64,000 nucleotides of DNA from Aptenodytes patagonicus (Eukaryota; Chordata; Aves; Sphenisciformes; Spheniscidae), in the NCBI RefSeq assembly GCF_965638725.1, contig NW_027472018.1:372001-436000 (forward strand), read 5' to 3'. A program made the position numbers and the translations under genes. Each line of letters begins with the position of its first letter. The stretch's first letter is position 1. The notes beneath the pieces were generated by a model. That model did not search any database. It worked only from the letters and a program-made list of their open reading frames with translations, and was not told where the DNA came from. This document shows positions 25,776-37,285 of this stretch, one piece after another.

Positions 25776-26887
25776 TCTGCTGATGTAGTGGGCACACAAG
25801 TTTCACACCCTGATCTGCAGTGCCCGGGCCATGCCCGGAGCCTTTTTTGAAGACTTGTTTTTTTATTTGTGTCTTTCTGTTCTTGTTCACGGCAGCTAAC
25901 TGAACCGGCTGGCTGCAGATGACACCGAGCAGTCCAAGGGTCCCCTGTCCAAATCCCTCTGGAGGTGCTGTATGGGTGCCCCTGCCCCTGTGAGCCTGTC
26001 CCTGACCAGTGAGTCTGTTTTCTGTGTCCTCTCCCACTGACACTTCAGTCTGAGACGTTTCCTTGGGTGTATTGACCATATAAAACGGCTTCACGCCCAG
26101 TGCCACCAAAGTGGTTGGGTTCGTTTCTTCAGAAAGCTCCTTTGGTATCATGTGCCGAGGGTTTCCCAGTCTACCTACATATGAAAAGAAAGAGCGATCT
26201 GGCAAGGTTGCCTTGCGGGTATCTCCCAGAAAACCACTTTGATGATTTTGTCTGTCCAGAACAACTGCCTTGGGCCTTTTCTCTTGGTCTCCTGTCTCCT
26301 CAGAGGGGAGGGCCAGTAGAAGGCTGCAGGTCCTGGATGTTTCTGAAACATGTTTGTGTGGTCCTGCACCATCACCCCATGAAGGCTCCTGGGCAAACGG
26401 CTGCGTTTTCATTAAGTTAACACCTGGAAAGCATGAGTTATTGCAGCCTGGGGAATTTCCAGAGGTCCGTGGGGAGATTCCTATATTTCTGTAAGGTCTG
26501 TGGAGCCCAGGCAGCAGGATTAGTCTTTTTTAAAATAAATATACGTACATACGTACACACACGTATATGTTTCAATATTTTCCGTTTCTTTCTTGGAGAA
26601 GGAACAAGAGAAAAAAAAATCCATTGCTTTCTGCTTTTCTCCTTATCTTTATGTACCAGCGGAGCACTGAAAGTGAACGTTATCCAAAGCTGGATGAAAA
26701 ATGAAACCTGAAAAGATGAACCTAAGCAGCCACATTCATCCTGCAACCCACCGACACCAATGGGTCTAGTTAAGAAGCAGGCACCTCCTCAAGCCTACAG
26801 GGAGCTGCTCAGCCTGAAACTGCTGCCTTCAGATCTGGGGCAGAGCACCAATCAATATTACGGCTGTAGATCTCACACTGCCCCTCG

Positions 26888-27040
26888 ATTTGCATTTGGC
26901 TTTTGAGGTCAAGATCGTGAGTGAACCCTGTGATTTGATGCTCTGAAATGGATGGGTGCTGGTATAATCCATGAGCGGTTGTCCTACAATTAGTGATCGT
27001 AATGGGATTGCAATCAATCCGGACAAATAGGTGATAATCC
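26888..27040. promoter_or_regulatory. Cluster of homeodomain/POU-type motifs (candidate enhancer)
   Basis: Within about 150 bp there is an octamer ATTTGCAT (26,888-26,895), an OTX/PITX-type TAATCC (26,965-26,970), CAATTA (26,987-26,992), GATTGCAATCAATCC (about 27,006-27,020) and a second TAATCC (27,035-27,040). The segment is not recognisable as a repeat. Regulatory function is an inference from motif density; the target is unknown. Confidence 0.35.
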
Positions 27041-27952
27041 CAGCCAACAACAAGTTTATGTAGTGCTTCAAAGGCTTAATTTCCTTGAACAGAGGAAAGT
27101 CAAGTAAAATCAGTGAAAAGGAAAGATTAGACTAAAAAATATTAATTTAAATGCAAACCCCAAGCAGAATTTCTTGGATGACCAAGAAAAAGGGACAGAT
27201 TTGAAAATCCATCTTGAAAGGACTGGTGTCAGAAGTCTAATTTTGGATGTCTCATGTGATGGGCTGGTTTCAGGCAACATTTCCCTCTGCTCATCACAGT
27301 GGAGATGGGGGCTGTTCTGTGATAGCCAGATCGCTGAGGTCAGCGGAACATCTCCTGCCCAAGACACGGAGTCACATCAAATTTATTTTCTTCCAGCTTT
27401 GCTCCATCATTTCCCCAATTAAAGTTAAATGCCAAAGATAACACCCACAGGCTCTGAGCATGGCATCAGTCAGGTGCCACTTTTCCCCGAACAGCTGCCC
27501 CGTACCCGGCGCCAACGTCCCCTTCTCCATGGAGTTAGGGGACGCACCGACTCGAGGGCTGGGGATAGGCATTGCGGGATCCCGTTCTGGGCTTCACTGG
27601 CTGTAAAATTTCAACCAGTGACCTCTGTGGTGAGACCAGTAACTTCTTTTGACTAAGTACAGATGAAGTTTGGCTAAAGCAGGGATTCCCTGGAGGTGCC
27701 TGGCCGAGACCCGCAGGCATCAGGAGGCAGAAAAGAGACCAGCACCCCACCATAGAAACATGCTGGAGGGAGCGTCGCTTTTCCTGGGCCAGCTGGTACG
27801 TCTGGGAGAAGGCTGATGAGACTTCAGCCCCCCCTCTTTTTCCCGTGCTTTACTAACGACACGGCCGAGCACATCACACATACCAGAGCAGCCGAAACCA
27901 GGACGCTTGTGCTCTGCCTGAACCCCTGCGGCGCTGATACCCCACTGGCTCT

Positions 27953-28060
27953 TGTCACAGAACCGTAAGGGTTGGCATTAGAAAGGGACCTCGGTACATC
28001 AGCTAGGGAGCTCAGGTGATCAAACGAATGTAAGCTAATTCTAATAAACACTTTTAACTG
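27953..28060 (-). mobile_element. Possible CR1 3' end fragment
   Basis: GTCACAGAACCGTAAGGGTT followed by GAAAGGGACCTCGG resembles the antisense 3' end of CR1 ('tcacagaatcataagggttggaagggacct'). Beyond about 28,010 the match fades. Confidence 0.4.
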
Positions 28061-28439
28061 ATTTTAAATTCTTCAATCTCCCATTAATATATCCCAAAAT
28101 TGAGGTTTGTTCTTTTTGCAAGTGACTTAATTAGCACGTGTCCATGCCCCGCTGCTGCTCACCGGGATCCTTCACTGTAGTGATGCTGTCCATAATCCCA
28201 CATTGCTCTTCCTTCTCTTCTATACGGGAATTTCTTGCCTTTGGATGTTGCACTTGTCACCAGTTAAAATACCAGGTAGAAATAATTTCCCAACTCTTCT
28301 GAGACATCAAGTGAGGGGGAACCTCACCGCCCTTTGCTGGTGAGATGTCGATAAGTTATCCCTGAGAGCAGTTTACCAGCAGCTTTGCACCTCCTTCCCA
28401 GTGCTGACACCCAAAGCGCCTTCTCTCCCTGGAAAGGTG

Positions 28440-28665
28440 TTTGGGCACCATAATCAAATCACCACTCAACCTTCTCTCCGATGCGATTGTAAGGCTTAGA
28501 AAGATCAAAGTAAGGTGTTTTCTCCAAACCTCAGTTAATTTTCATGTTTCTTTTCTGAATCCTCTCAGATGTCTTAATAACTTCTCAAAATGCAAAACTC
28601 TGGATGTCATTTTCCAGTGCTGGTCTCACCTCTGCTGAACGCCACAACGCAGTCTCTGTGCTGCC
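28440..28665 (-). mobile_element. Ancient CR1 LINE fragment
   Basis: Antisense CR1 order is visible: ATAATCAAATCACCACTCAACCTTC, TTTTCCAAACC-like TTCTCCAAACCTCAG, TTTCTGAATCCTCTCAG and CCAGTGCTGGTCTCACC. These correspond to the '…tcacccctcaatcttct… tctgaaccctctc… agtggtctca' region. Highly diverged. Confidence 0.6.
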
Positions 28666-28671
28666 CCTGCG

Positions 28672-28791
28672 TCACCTTTGCCTCTGCCTTGCACACGTGT
28701 CGGGGGGGGGTCACCTACACCACTGCCTTGCACACGCATCTGTGTGGGGGGGTCACCTATACCACCACCTTGCACACGCGTCTGTGGGGGT
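28672..28791 (+). repeat. Three-copy tandem repeat, period about 40 bp
   Basis: Units begin TCACCT at 28,672, 28,711 and 28,753. Each contains GCCTTGCACACG followed by a T/C/G-rich joint and a G-run. The first unit carries an E-box (CACGTG) within GCACACGTGTC. It abuts the old CR1 fragment on its left. Confidence 0.85.
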
Positions 28792-29550
28792 TCCTTGCCC
28801 ATCTGTGATCTCCAGTCTGTGATTTTAACCATAGGTCATCCACGTATTTTCAACACCCATGTTTTCTTGCTGCTTTTAGACCACAGAGTAAGTTACTGAA
28901 TGCCACCAGCACCAGCAGAGGTCTTTTAGGGACCTTTATAGGAACACACTCAGCCAAAAAAGAAATTTCTGTTGACAAACACGTTTTAAATTCATCAGTT
29001 AGGCTTTTAGAGTCATTTAATAGCTCTTTATTAGCACTGTACACCACTAAGCTTTTAAATCAAAATGTCCCACAGCACTAAGTCAATTTCCTTACCAAAG
29101 CAAAGCGTGTTACATCTGCACTTACCTTTTCAGCACAGTCTTCAAAAACTGAAGACGGGCTTGTTTGAGAGGACCGCTCCGAGCAGGTGAGCTCTCAGAA
29201 GAAAGCAGACGGAATTGTTCCTGCAAAGCAAAATGGTGCGTTCTCGATTACAAATTGGAGATAGAATTACCAAAAGAGGAAACGAATCACCCCAATGCAG
29301 TCACTGAGGGTCCCGGGCACCAAAGCCCTCTCCCCATCCTGGTGCTCGGTACCAGAGGCACCATGGGAAGTGACCTGGCCGTGGCGAGGTAAGTGCGAGG
29401 GAAAGCCCGGCGGGGGGTCCTGGCCCCATGCTGCCGGCCCTGCTCGGGACTCGCTGGGACCCTCGTCCTGCTGCAGCAGGACGTGTCCCCCCAGCTCTGC
29501 CTTTGTGCTTGAGTTCACGCAGGTGCTCAATGCAGAGGAGCGAGCGGGAC

Positions 29551-30122
29551 CCTGCCCCCGCCCCTTCCCCAGCCCCTTCCCCTGCCCCTTGCCCCTTCCC
29601 CTGCCCCTTGCCCTTCCCCTACTCCTGCCCCTTCCCCTGCCCCTTCCCCTGCCCCTTGCCCTTCCCCTACTCCTGCCCCTTCCACTGCCCCTTCCCCTGC
29701 CCCTTGCCCTTCCCCTACTCCTGCCCCTTCCCCAGCCCCTTCCCTGCCCCTTGCCCCTTCCCCTTGCCCTTCCCCTACTCCTGCCCCTTCCCCAGCCCCT
29801 TCCCCTGCCCCTTGCCCCTTCCCCTGCCCCTTGCCCTTCCCCTACTCCTGCCCCTTCCCCTGCCCCTTCCCCTGCCCCTTGCCCTTCCCCTACTCCTGCC
29901 CCTTCCACTGCCCCTTCCCCTGCCCCTTGCCCTTCCCCTACTCCTGCCCCTTCCCCAGCCCCTTCCCCTGCCCCTTGCCCTTCCCCTACTCCTGCCCCTT
30001 CCCCAGCCCCTTCCCCTGCCCCTTGCCCCTTCCCCTGCCCCTTGCCCTTCCCCTACTCCTGCCCCTTCCCCTGCCCCTTCCCCTGCCCCTTGCCCTTCCC
30101 CTACTCCTGCCCCTTCCCCTGT
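29551..30122 (+). repeat. Hexamer-derived pyrimidine minisatellite with 48-bp higher-order period
   Basis: The plus strand is almost purely C and T and is built of hexamers such as CCCCTT, CCCCTG, GCCCTT and CCCCAG. A variant block CTACTCCTG marks a higher-order unit. The marker A occurs at 29,621, 29,669, 29,717, 29,777, 29,844, 29,892, 29,940, 29,988, 30,055 and 30,103, giving spacings of 48 bp in six of nine cases and 60 or 67 in the rest. Because the unit is a multiple of three, several frames stay open (Pro-Leu/Phe/Cys/Tyr-rich on plus, Gly-Arg/Glu/Ala-rich on minus). These are artefacts, not genes. Confidence 0.95.
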
Positions 30123-31586
30123 CCCTGCCAGCCACACCACTCCCGACACAGGCTGCTGGTGGCTACTGCACCCACATGCTCCCTCTGGCTTAGACCACTT
30201 TCACGCTGGCCACCCTGTTTTCCAGCCTGCTGCAATATTCCGTAAATCAGTGGTGATGCCGATGGCACAGCTGTGTCACTTGAACCAGCCCCGGCTCTTT
30301 CTGGAAACTGCAAATTGCGAATAACGCAGAAAACAGCCCAGGCATTTACAGTGCTTGATCCGACCAACCCACCACTTGGCAGCTGCAGCTGTTCGTGGCA
30401 ACTCGTCATCATCGTCAGCCCCGCAAGCAGGCTGGGGAGCTGCCCTGGGCTGGGGGGGAAGCAGCCAGCCTCGCAGGCGCTAATGTGCCCAGCAACACCC
30501 GTCTGCTGGCGAGGCAGCCGCACTCGAAGAAACGGTGTGGATCGGCACGGTTACCCCGTAGCTCCCAAGCTGCTTCTCCTGCGCGGCCATCGCTGCTCCC
30601 CAGAGGAACTGTGGCATCAGCAGGCACATCATCCGCTGCGTGGAAAATGAGTCCATCACCCTGCCGCCTTCCAGCACAGGGGAGAAACATCAAACTCTTC
30701 TCCCGTTTCACAGCATCATTGACAGCCTCAGTGCAGAGCTGGGCAGGCACGCTGCTGTTGACAGCTCTCCTATTCGTAACACATTCTTACATCTTCTCCC
30801 CGCTGTCCTTGGCAGGACCTGACCCTGATTTCTTCCTGATGCCTCTCACTTCCCTTATCTTTTTCCATTTATCATAAATTCTCATTTACCGTGATTTCTG
30901 TCTCCTATTAGCTCCATTCATTACGCATTGCTTTGTGTCCTGAGTTCCTAAGGAAACAAATTACAGATACTGCAGTGGGGATTATCTAAGCAACTGCCTC
31001 TAATGAAGCTCTAATGAGCCTCCAACACACGTTCAGGGCAGCTCACACAGTAACTTCACCCGTGCGGCTCCTCCGCGGGGGCCCGAATCCTCCTGCTCTC
31101 CCCACAGCACTGGCTGCCACCCCAAGGCTGGTTCCTGTGGCAGTGGGGAAGGCAGTGCCTCAAAGATAGCTTAATTGGATCTGTTAATGCCAAATTTAGG
31201 CTCCACCGAAGAACAACGTCCTACAATGGCTGAAAATAGCAGATTGCTTCAGAAACCTTTCTACAACCTGATGGAAAAACCGAAGTCCTTCTTTAAGAAG
31301 GTGTAAATCGAAAATACCCAACAAGTTGACTTTAATCAACCTAAAAGAGAGACCTGTCTTTTTGTCGGTGTTTTCTTTAATGACAGGAAGAAATCTCACA
31401 CTTCCACTACAGAAGTAAGCAGAGGAGCATCACCAGGCTGGATGCCACAGACCCCAGCCAGTGTCCAGGGGCTGACGGGTCCTCGGGAGACTCTGCTCCA
31501 GCCTCTTGCTCAAAACCTCACAGTCCTTCAGCAGATTGCCTTCTGCATTACACCAGGTGTCCCACAAAGCAACTGCCTTACACTTT

Positions 31587-32134
31587 TGTCATGGTTTAAC
31601 CTCAGCTGGCAATTGAGCACCACACAGCCGCTCGCTCACTCCCCGCCCCCAAGGTGGGATGGGGGAGAGAATCAGAAGAGTAAGAGTGATAAAACTCGTG
31701 GGTTGAGATAAGAACAGTTTAATAATTGAAATAAATAATAATAATAATAATAAAGAATATACAAAGCAAGTGATGCACGATGCAATTGCTCACCACCCAC
31801 CGACCGATGCCCAGCCAGTCCCCGAGCAGCGGCCCCCCCGGCCAGCTTTCCCCAGTTTATGTACTGAGCATGACATCACATGGTATGGAATGTCCCTGTG
31901 GCCAGTTGGGGTCAGCTGTCCTGGCTGTGCCCCCTCCCAGCTTCTTGTGCACCTCCAGCCTGCTCAGTCGGTAGAGCATGGGAAGCTGAAAAGTCCTTGA
32001 CTAGTGTAAGCACTGCTCAGCAACAACTAAAACATCAGTGCGTTATCAACATTGTTCTCACCCTAAATCCAAAACACAGCACTGTACCAGCTACTAGGAA
32101 GGAAATTAATTCTATCCCAGCCGAAACCAGGACG
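31587..32134 (-). mobile_element. Solo LTR of an ERVL-type endogenous retrovirus (copy 1)
   Basis: A 548-bp element bounded by TGTCATGG at the low-coordinate end and CCAGGACG at the high end, flanked by a perfect 5-bp duplication ACTTT (31,582-31,586 and 32,135-32,139). It is homologous in opposite orientation to 36,531-37,059, including GTACTGAGCATGAC and CAGTTGGGGTCAGCTGTCCT. Orientation follows copy 2: the LTR 5' end, TCCTGGTTT-type, is here at the high coordinate. No internal retroviral sequence is present, so this is a recombined solo LTR. A 5-bp duplication suggests class III/ERVL. It contains an AAT microsatellite (about 31,735-31,753). Confidence 0.92.
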
Positions 32135-35100
32135 ACTTTCAGGACAGGCACCATCTCCAGTGTACATGGCACAGGCAGCTGGTTCCGGGGTGACAGATTT
32201 TATCTGAAGTCACTGAAAGGAAACCTGCAGAGGCAGCAGGAGTTTGTGCCTCAGGGCACTGGAAGCCCTGTCATCAGTACTGCCTGGAGCACACCTGGGC
32301 CAGCAGGACCAGCAATGCCACATCCCAGCTGAAAAGCACTTTGGGTAAAAGACAAGTCAGAGAAAATGTGTAAATGAGCTTTCCTGACCATGGAATTAAA
32401 ATTAGCGTAAGGAAAATGAGAGCTCGTAAGGAGAAACTCTTGCAGGTTAGGGGGCCTCTCAAGGAAGGAGATGGAGTTCAGGGATCCCAAGGTTCAGAGC
32501 GCGACAAGGAGGACATCGTTCTCCCGGTGGGGACGCAGCGCTTGGAGAGGCCTGCGATCGCCGTGGCGGGGGGGGGGAAAGTCACCCCACTTTGCTGGGC
32601 AGCTGCTCCAGAGGTTTGGTTTCTGGGGACTCAGCAGACACCCCTGTGCCGGGACGCAGGTCAGACGCCCCGAGGCAGGGACAAACTCAGTCAGTTTTGG
32701 TGGCTGCCGGGGTGGCACAGGCTTCATCGGCCAAGCATCCGACAGGGATCCCTGCGATGGGTGATGGCTGGAAGCATTTTTTGCAAAAACTGGAAATCCC
32801 CAGAGGAGGGCTCTGGCCTGGCACTAATCCTTACCTCCTGCAAAGTGCAAAGGCTTCGACACCGGCGCCACAGGGGGCACAGACGTAAGCGTCGGGATGC
32901 CAGGCGCTGTCTCAGGTGGCTGGAATGCGAAGAGTTTAGCTGGGTTCGGGATGTGAAAGGACAAGTCCCCACAGAGGGCTGCTAGCCGCAGGGGCACCCC
33001 CCAGCGCCTGGCGAACTGCCATGCCACCAGCCTTCGAGCACGGGAGCGTGATGTGGGACAGCGTCACCGTACACATGCCACCTTCTCATGCATGTCCATG
33101 GGCACAGCTGCCCCACTGCTGGAGACCCGGTGGGAGGGCAGGTATGCCTGACCCAGCTCTGCTCATCCTACGCCTTGTGCCTCCCAGGTCAGGAGATGCG
33201 AGCCAGCTGGTCTGCTGGAGCACTGACCCCCAACACCTCGCTGCTGTGCTAAATCTGAGCTTCCAGGTAGAGGAATTCAGACATAATTTAAAATGGGTCA
33301 GCCCTTCCCAGTTACTGGTGCAAAGCTCGAGTTTCCCTTCCTTGTGTCTTGCATCGCTCCTTCTTTCAGAAATGCTGACAGCTCTTCTGCAGGCAAGTTC
33401 TCACTAGACGGGTACCCGAGGAGAGAGTGGGAAAGCCTGGACCGTGACGTGCACCACCCGCTTGTCGGCACTTGCAGACAGCAAAGCCCAGAGACCATTT
33501 GATGTCTGGTCAGGAAAAGTGCTGAGCTGGGGAGAAACATGGAGAAAATGGAGTGGCACTTCCCCGTCCCTTGTGCTGGCTGCGAGTTAAACGAGGAGAC
33601 CAAGAATGGGAGAAAACTGAGCAAGGCAGAACTTCTCTTGGAAGGGGAATTTAGGATGCCCCAAACCCGCTGGACTTCCTTGTCAAAGGAAGCATTTCGT
33701 CAGTCCAATACGAAAAACATCCTGAGCCACAGACTGTCAGCAGGGAAACCCAGGGATGGCAGGCAGCCGCTCCTCCACCGCCTCTGACATGGTGGCTGCG
33801 TGGACATCCAGACCGGCAGCACCCAGAGGTGCCCGTACAGCACATTTTTGTGCCAGCTGACTTTCTGAGCGTGAGGGACCGCAGGTTTTCCTAAAACCTG
33901 AGGGCAGAAATCCAACATCTGCATCTGTCTGAGCACTTTGAGTACGGTTTGATGCTCAAACTTGCAACCTAACCTAGGAAAACGTTTTCCAGTGACATCG
34001 TAACTGTGGTTGAAGTTGTCTGTTGAGGGAACGGTCTTGGTCATCTTCCTTCAGTCACACTGACACTGCCAGTGAGGGGGGCTTAGGCACGGGCACGGCG
34101 TGGTACCCTGTGGGAATGTGGTGTCCCTGCTGGCCCCGCCAGCGGGGTCCGACTGCGCAAGATGTGCAGGGCCCTTGAGGGCACGTACAGAACCTGAGAT
34201 CTTGACATGCTGCAAAACACCCTTGAGGCCACGCTCACTGCAGGAGTGCGAAGGGGAGACTGTCCCTATGGGACAGGCGGGCGCTGCCCTTGGCCCCCGG
34301 CTTGGCTGGACCGGGACTGGCTGCAAGGGGCTGAGCGTCTCGGCCAGCAGGTGAAGACAACGAAACCGGGAGAGATTCCCCCATTTCACACGTTAATCGA
34401 ACATGGGGCAAACTGCCAGTGGGGGCTGCGAGGGCTGAGGAGGGATGTGCTGCGAGGAGAGCAATCCTGGACCCTGGCTCACAGCATCCCGTCAGCCCAG
34501 GGCCTTGGGGACCCCCTGGTGTGTTGGTTGCAGAGCTGAAGAAGAGCAGACCTCTCTGCTCTGCCAGCACGGTGGGGGCAGCTGCGGTGGTCTGCAGTCA
34601 CCGTCGCGGTGCGGACGTGCGCGGAGACAGGCGCTCGGCACAGCAGTGCCAGGGAGGTGCCGCCACCCGTCCTCAGGCCTGATCCAGCCATCAACAACAT
34701 CCCAGTCTTGTGCAACTGCTCATTAGCACACGCTTTCCAGACCTTGTAATTTATGTTATCAGCACCCTCAGAGGAAGCAGGGATATCTTTAGCACGGATG
34801 CCTACATCCTGCGCTTTTATCTGAGGGAGCCCTCTCCAGCAGGCCATGAGCAGCCATGTTACCTTTCCAGCCATGAAATCACCCGGTTTCACTGCCACCA
34901 CTCGCAGCATTACGCAGCTGTGACTGTGAATCGTTAATCCCCCCTGCTCACCCCCCAGATCCCTGACGCACAAGCAGCTGAAACAGGCTCCTCACCTTCC
35001 CCCCGTATGGACCCAGCATGTTGCTGCCCGCACCCCAGTGCCCGGCCCGGGGGCGGCTCGACTGACCCCCACTGTGGCATTAAGCCCAGCCTCCAGCCCC

Positions 35101-36040
35101 CCAGTCTGACCCCACACATGGCTGCAGCCCTGGCGTCAGGAGATGGGAGAGGAACAGCACAAGCGGCGTCTGTGTCCTCCCGGCCACGGTGAGCAGAGGG
35201 CAGCTCTCCAGCCCCCTGCCCTCTCCAGCCCCCAGCAACATCCCACCAAGCACAGGGACCACGAGCCGTGCTGAGACCGGCACAGCCGGGGCTGCACGAA
35301 GAGTGCCAGGGTGTCCCAAAACAGCTAACGCGGCAGCATCACCCCTGTACGTGCGTTTTCATTTGTACTTACACACGGTTTTCCATGTCCTTATGCTCAG
35401 AGCGGATTCACGTGACATCAAGAAACTTTTTGCATCATTAGTGTTTAAGCTCTTTTATTTATAATGTCTTGCAACAACCCTGAAAGCGATAGGACTGGCA
35501 AAAAGAGCATTTACACTCAAAGGAACGGGCTGAGTAGAAAGCAGCGTTGCTCAGCAGAAGGCAGCTGGATCAGCCCAGGCCGGGGAGGGGGAAGAGCCCT
35601 GTCAGGGTCTGGCCTGTCGTGACCTGTCGTGAGCAGCTGTGACTCGTGATTATGATTGATAAAAACCCCTGTGTTATAAAAGCTACAGCCAACAGGGATG
35701 TGTCACCCCACAGTGTACCCCGCACCCTGGGCAGTGACACCCCCACCCCCCGTCCCCAGAGCTGCTCCCAGTGTCCCCTCCTGATGGGTGTCACCCCCAG
35801 CTGGGTGTTCACTCAAACACCCATTGTCTGCTGTAGCTGAAGCGTTTCCCCCAGCAGTGCCGCAGACCCCAGATGCCGAAAGCTTCGTCACAGCGTGCAG
35901 GGAGACCGCAAATTCATTAGACAAGAGGGTTTGCTTGTGGGAGTCCAGGCTACCTTTGGTGCTGTGCCTGCACTCGGCCACCCCGGGCACAGGGCAGCAG
36001 CTGGAGCCAGGACTGAGCAAGACCTCCGCAGCGCCGGGGA

Positions 36041-36096
36041 TGTGCTTCCCACCTCGCTGGATGTGCTTCCCACCGTGCTGGGTGTGCTTCCCACCC
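36041..36096 (+). repeat. 21-bp tandem repeat, about 2.7 copies
   Basis: TGTGCTTCCCACC begins at 36,041, 36,062 and 36,083, with variable last bases. A small GC-rich minisatellite in the intergenic spacer. Confidence 0.85.
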
Positions 36097-36530
36097 TGGT
36101 CCCAGGCCAGGCGACGACGAGGGCTACGTGCAGGGAAAGCTGTCCAGCGGGTGTTTGCCTGCACCCCAACAAGCAGAAGCAGCAGTCTGAGAAGATGCTG
36201 TTCCCCCCCCGAGACCATTCACACTTGTCCCTGCCATGCAGAGCAGTGCCCGGTGCATTAGGGAGCCTGTGTCACCCATCCTTCTTCACCAGGCTGAGGT
36301 GCCATTGCTATTTTGAGGCCGTGACTGCAGCTTAGGAAACTAGTTAAACTTCAAACTTTCTTTTGGTGCTTTCTCTTATTTTGAATAAAGCAGCCGAACA
36401 CAAGCCCTGGCCCAAATAGGAGCTGTTTGCAGAGATGCATTTGCTGGACTACTGAGGAGGACCACTGCCGGGAGGAAAGCCTTGCCTGCAAAGCAAACGC
36501 AGGAGATCCAGTCTAACCAGCGTTTCCATG

Positions 36531-37059
36531 TGTCCTGGTTTTGGCAGGGATAGAGTTAGTTTTCTTCCTAGTAGCTGGTACAGTGCTGTGTTTTGGATTT
36601 AGTATGAGAATAATGTTGATAACACACCGATGTTTTAGTTGTTGCTGAGCAGTGCTTATACTAAGTCAAGGACTTTTCAGCTTCCCATGCTCTACCAACT
36701 GAGCAGGCTGGTGGTGCACAAGAAGCTGGGGGGGGGCACAGCCAGGACAGCTGACCCCAACTGGCCAAAGGGACATTCCATACCATGGGACGTCATGCTC
36801 AGTACATAAACTGGGGAAAGCTGGCCGGGGGGGCCGCTGCTCGGGGACTGGCTGGGCATCGGTCGGTGGGTGGTGAGCAACTGCATCGTGCATCACTTAC
36901 TTTGTATATATTAATATTAATATTACTACTATTTTATTTTATTTCAATTATTAAACTGTTCTTATCTCAACCCACAAGAGTTTTTTTCCTCTTTTACTCT
37001 TCTGATTCTCTCCCCCATCCCACCAGGGGGGAGTGAGCGAGCAGCTCACTACCACAACA
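36531..37059 (+). mobile_element. Solo LTR of an ERVL-type endogenous retrovirus (copy 2)
   Basis: A 529-bp element starting TGTCCTGGTTTTGGCAGGG and ending CTACCACAACA, flanked by a perfect 5-bp duplication CCATG (36,526-36,530 and 37,060-37,064). It is related along most of its length to copy 1 in inverted orientation. The last ~40 bp differ: copy 1 ends, in the same sense, with a TGAGGTTAAACCATGAC block absent here, so the two belong to different LTR subfamilies. There is no internal retroviral sequence. Confidence 0.92.
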
Positions 37060-37236
37060 CCATGGTAGAGATCTGCAGGTAGAGATAACGCTGAACCAAG
37101 AGACCTTGACTGCCGAAGCTGGGGCCAAAGACCAAGGCACCAGAAAGCAAGGTGGGAGGACGTGAAAGCAGGGATTCAGAGCGGAGGATGCAGTGGACTC
37201 ATCTCACCCAGCTTTGGCTGTCTGCAAAGGAGATGA

Positions 37237-37285
37237 CTGCACTGGTGATGCCTCCTCCACCACTGGTGATGCCTCCTCCACCACT
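37237..37285 (+). repeat. Two-copy 24-bp direct repeat
   Basis: The sequence CTGGTGATGCCTCCTCCAC appears twice in tandem, each followed by CACTGG. It is a local duplication in non-coding sequence. Confidence 0.75.

Noticed and set aside
29267-30324. Pro/Leu/Phe-rich plus-strand frames and Gly/Arg-rich minus-strand frames of 200-316 codons
   Set aside because: Translations of the hexamer minisatellite, whose unit is a multiple of three; no unique coding sequence on either side.
31962-31979. A tRNA-Lys gene
   Set aside because: Only the D-arm-like 18 bases match; there is no anticodon arm, T-arm (GGTTCRANNCC) or acceptor stem pairing. Kept only as a curiosity of the LTR.
31770-32000. 76-codon frame repeated almost exactly on the other strand at 36,666-36,896
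   Set aside because: The similarity is due to the two LTR copies, which are non-coding.
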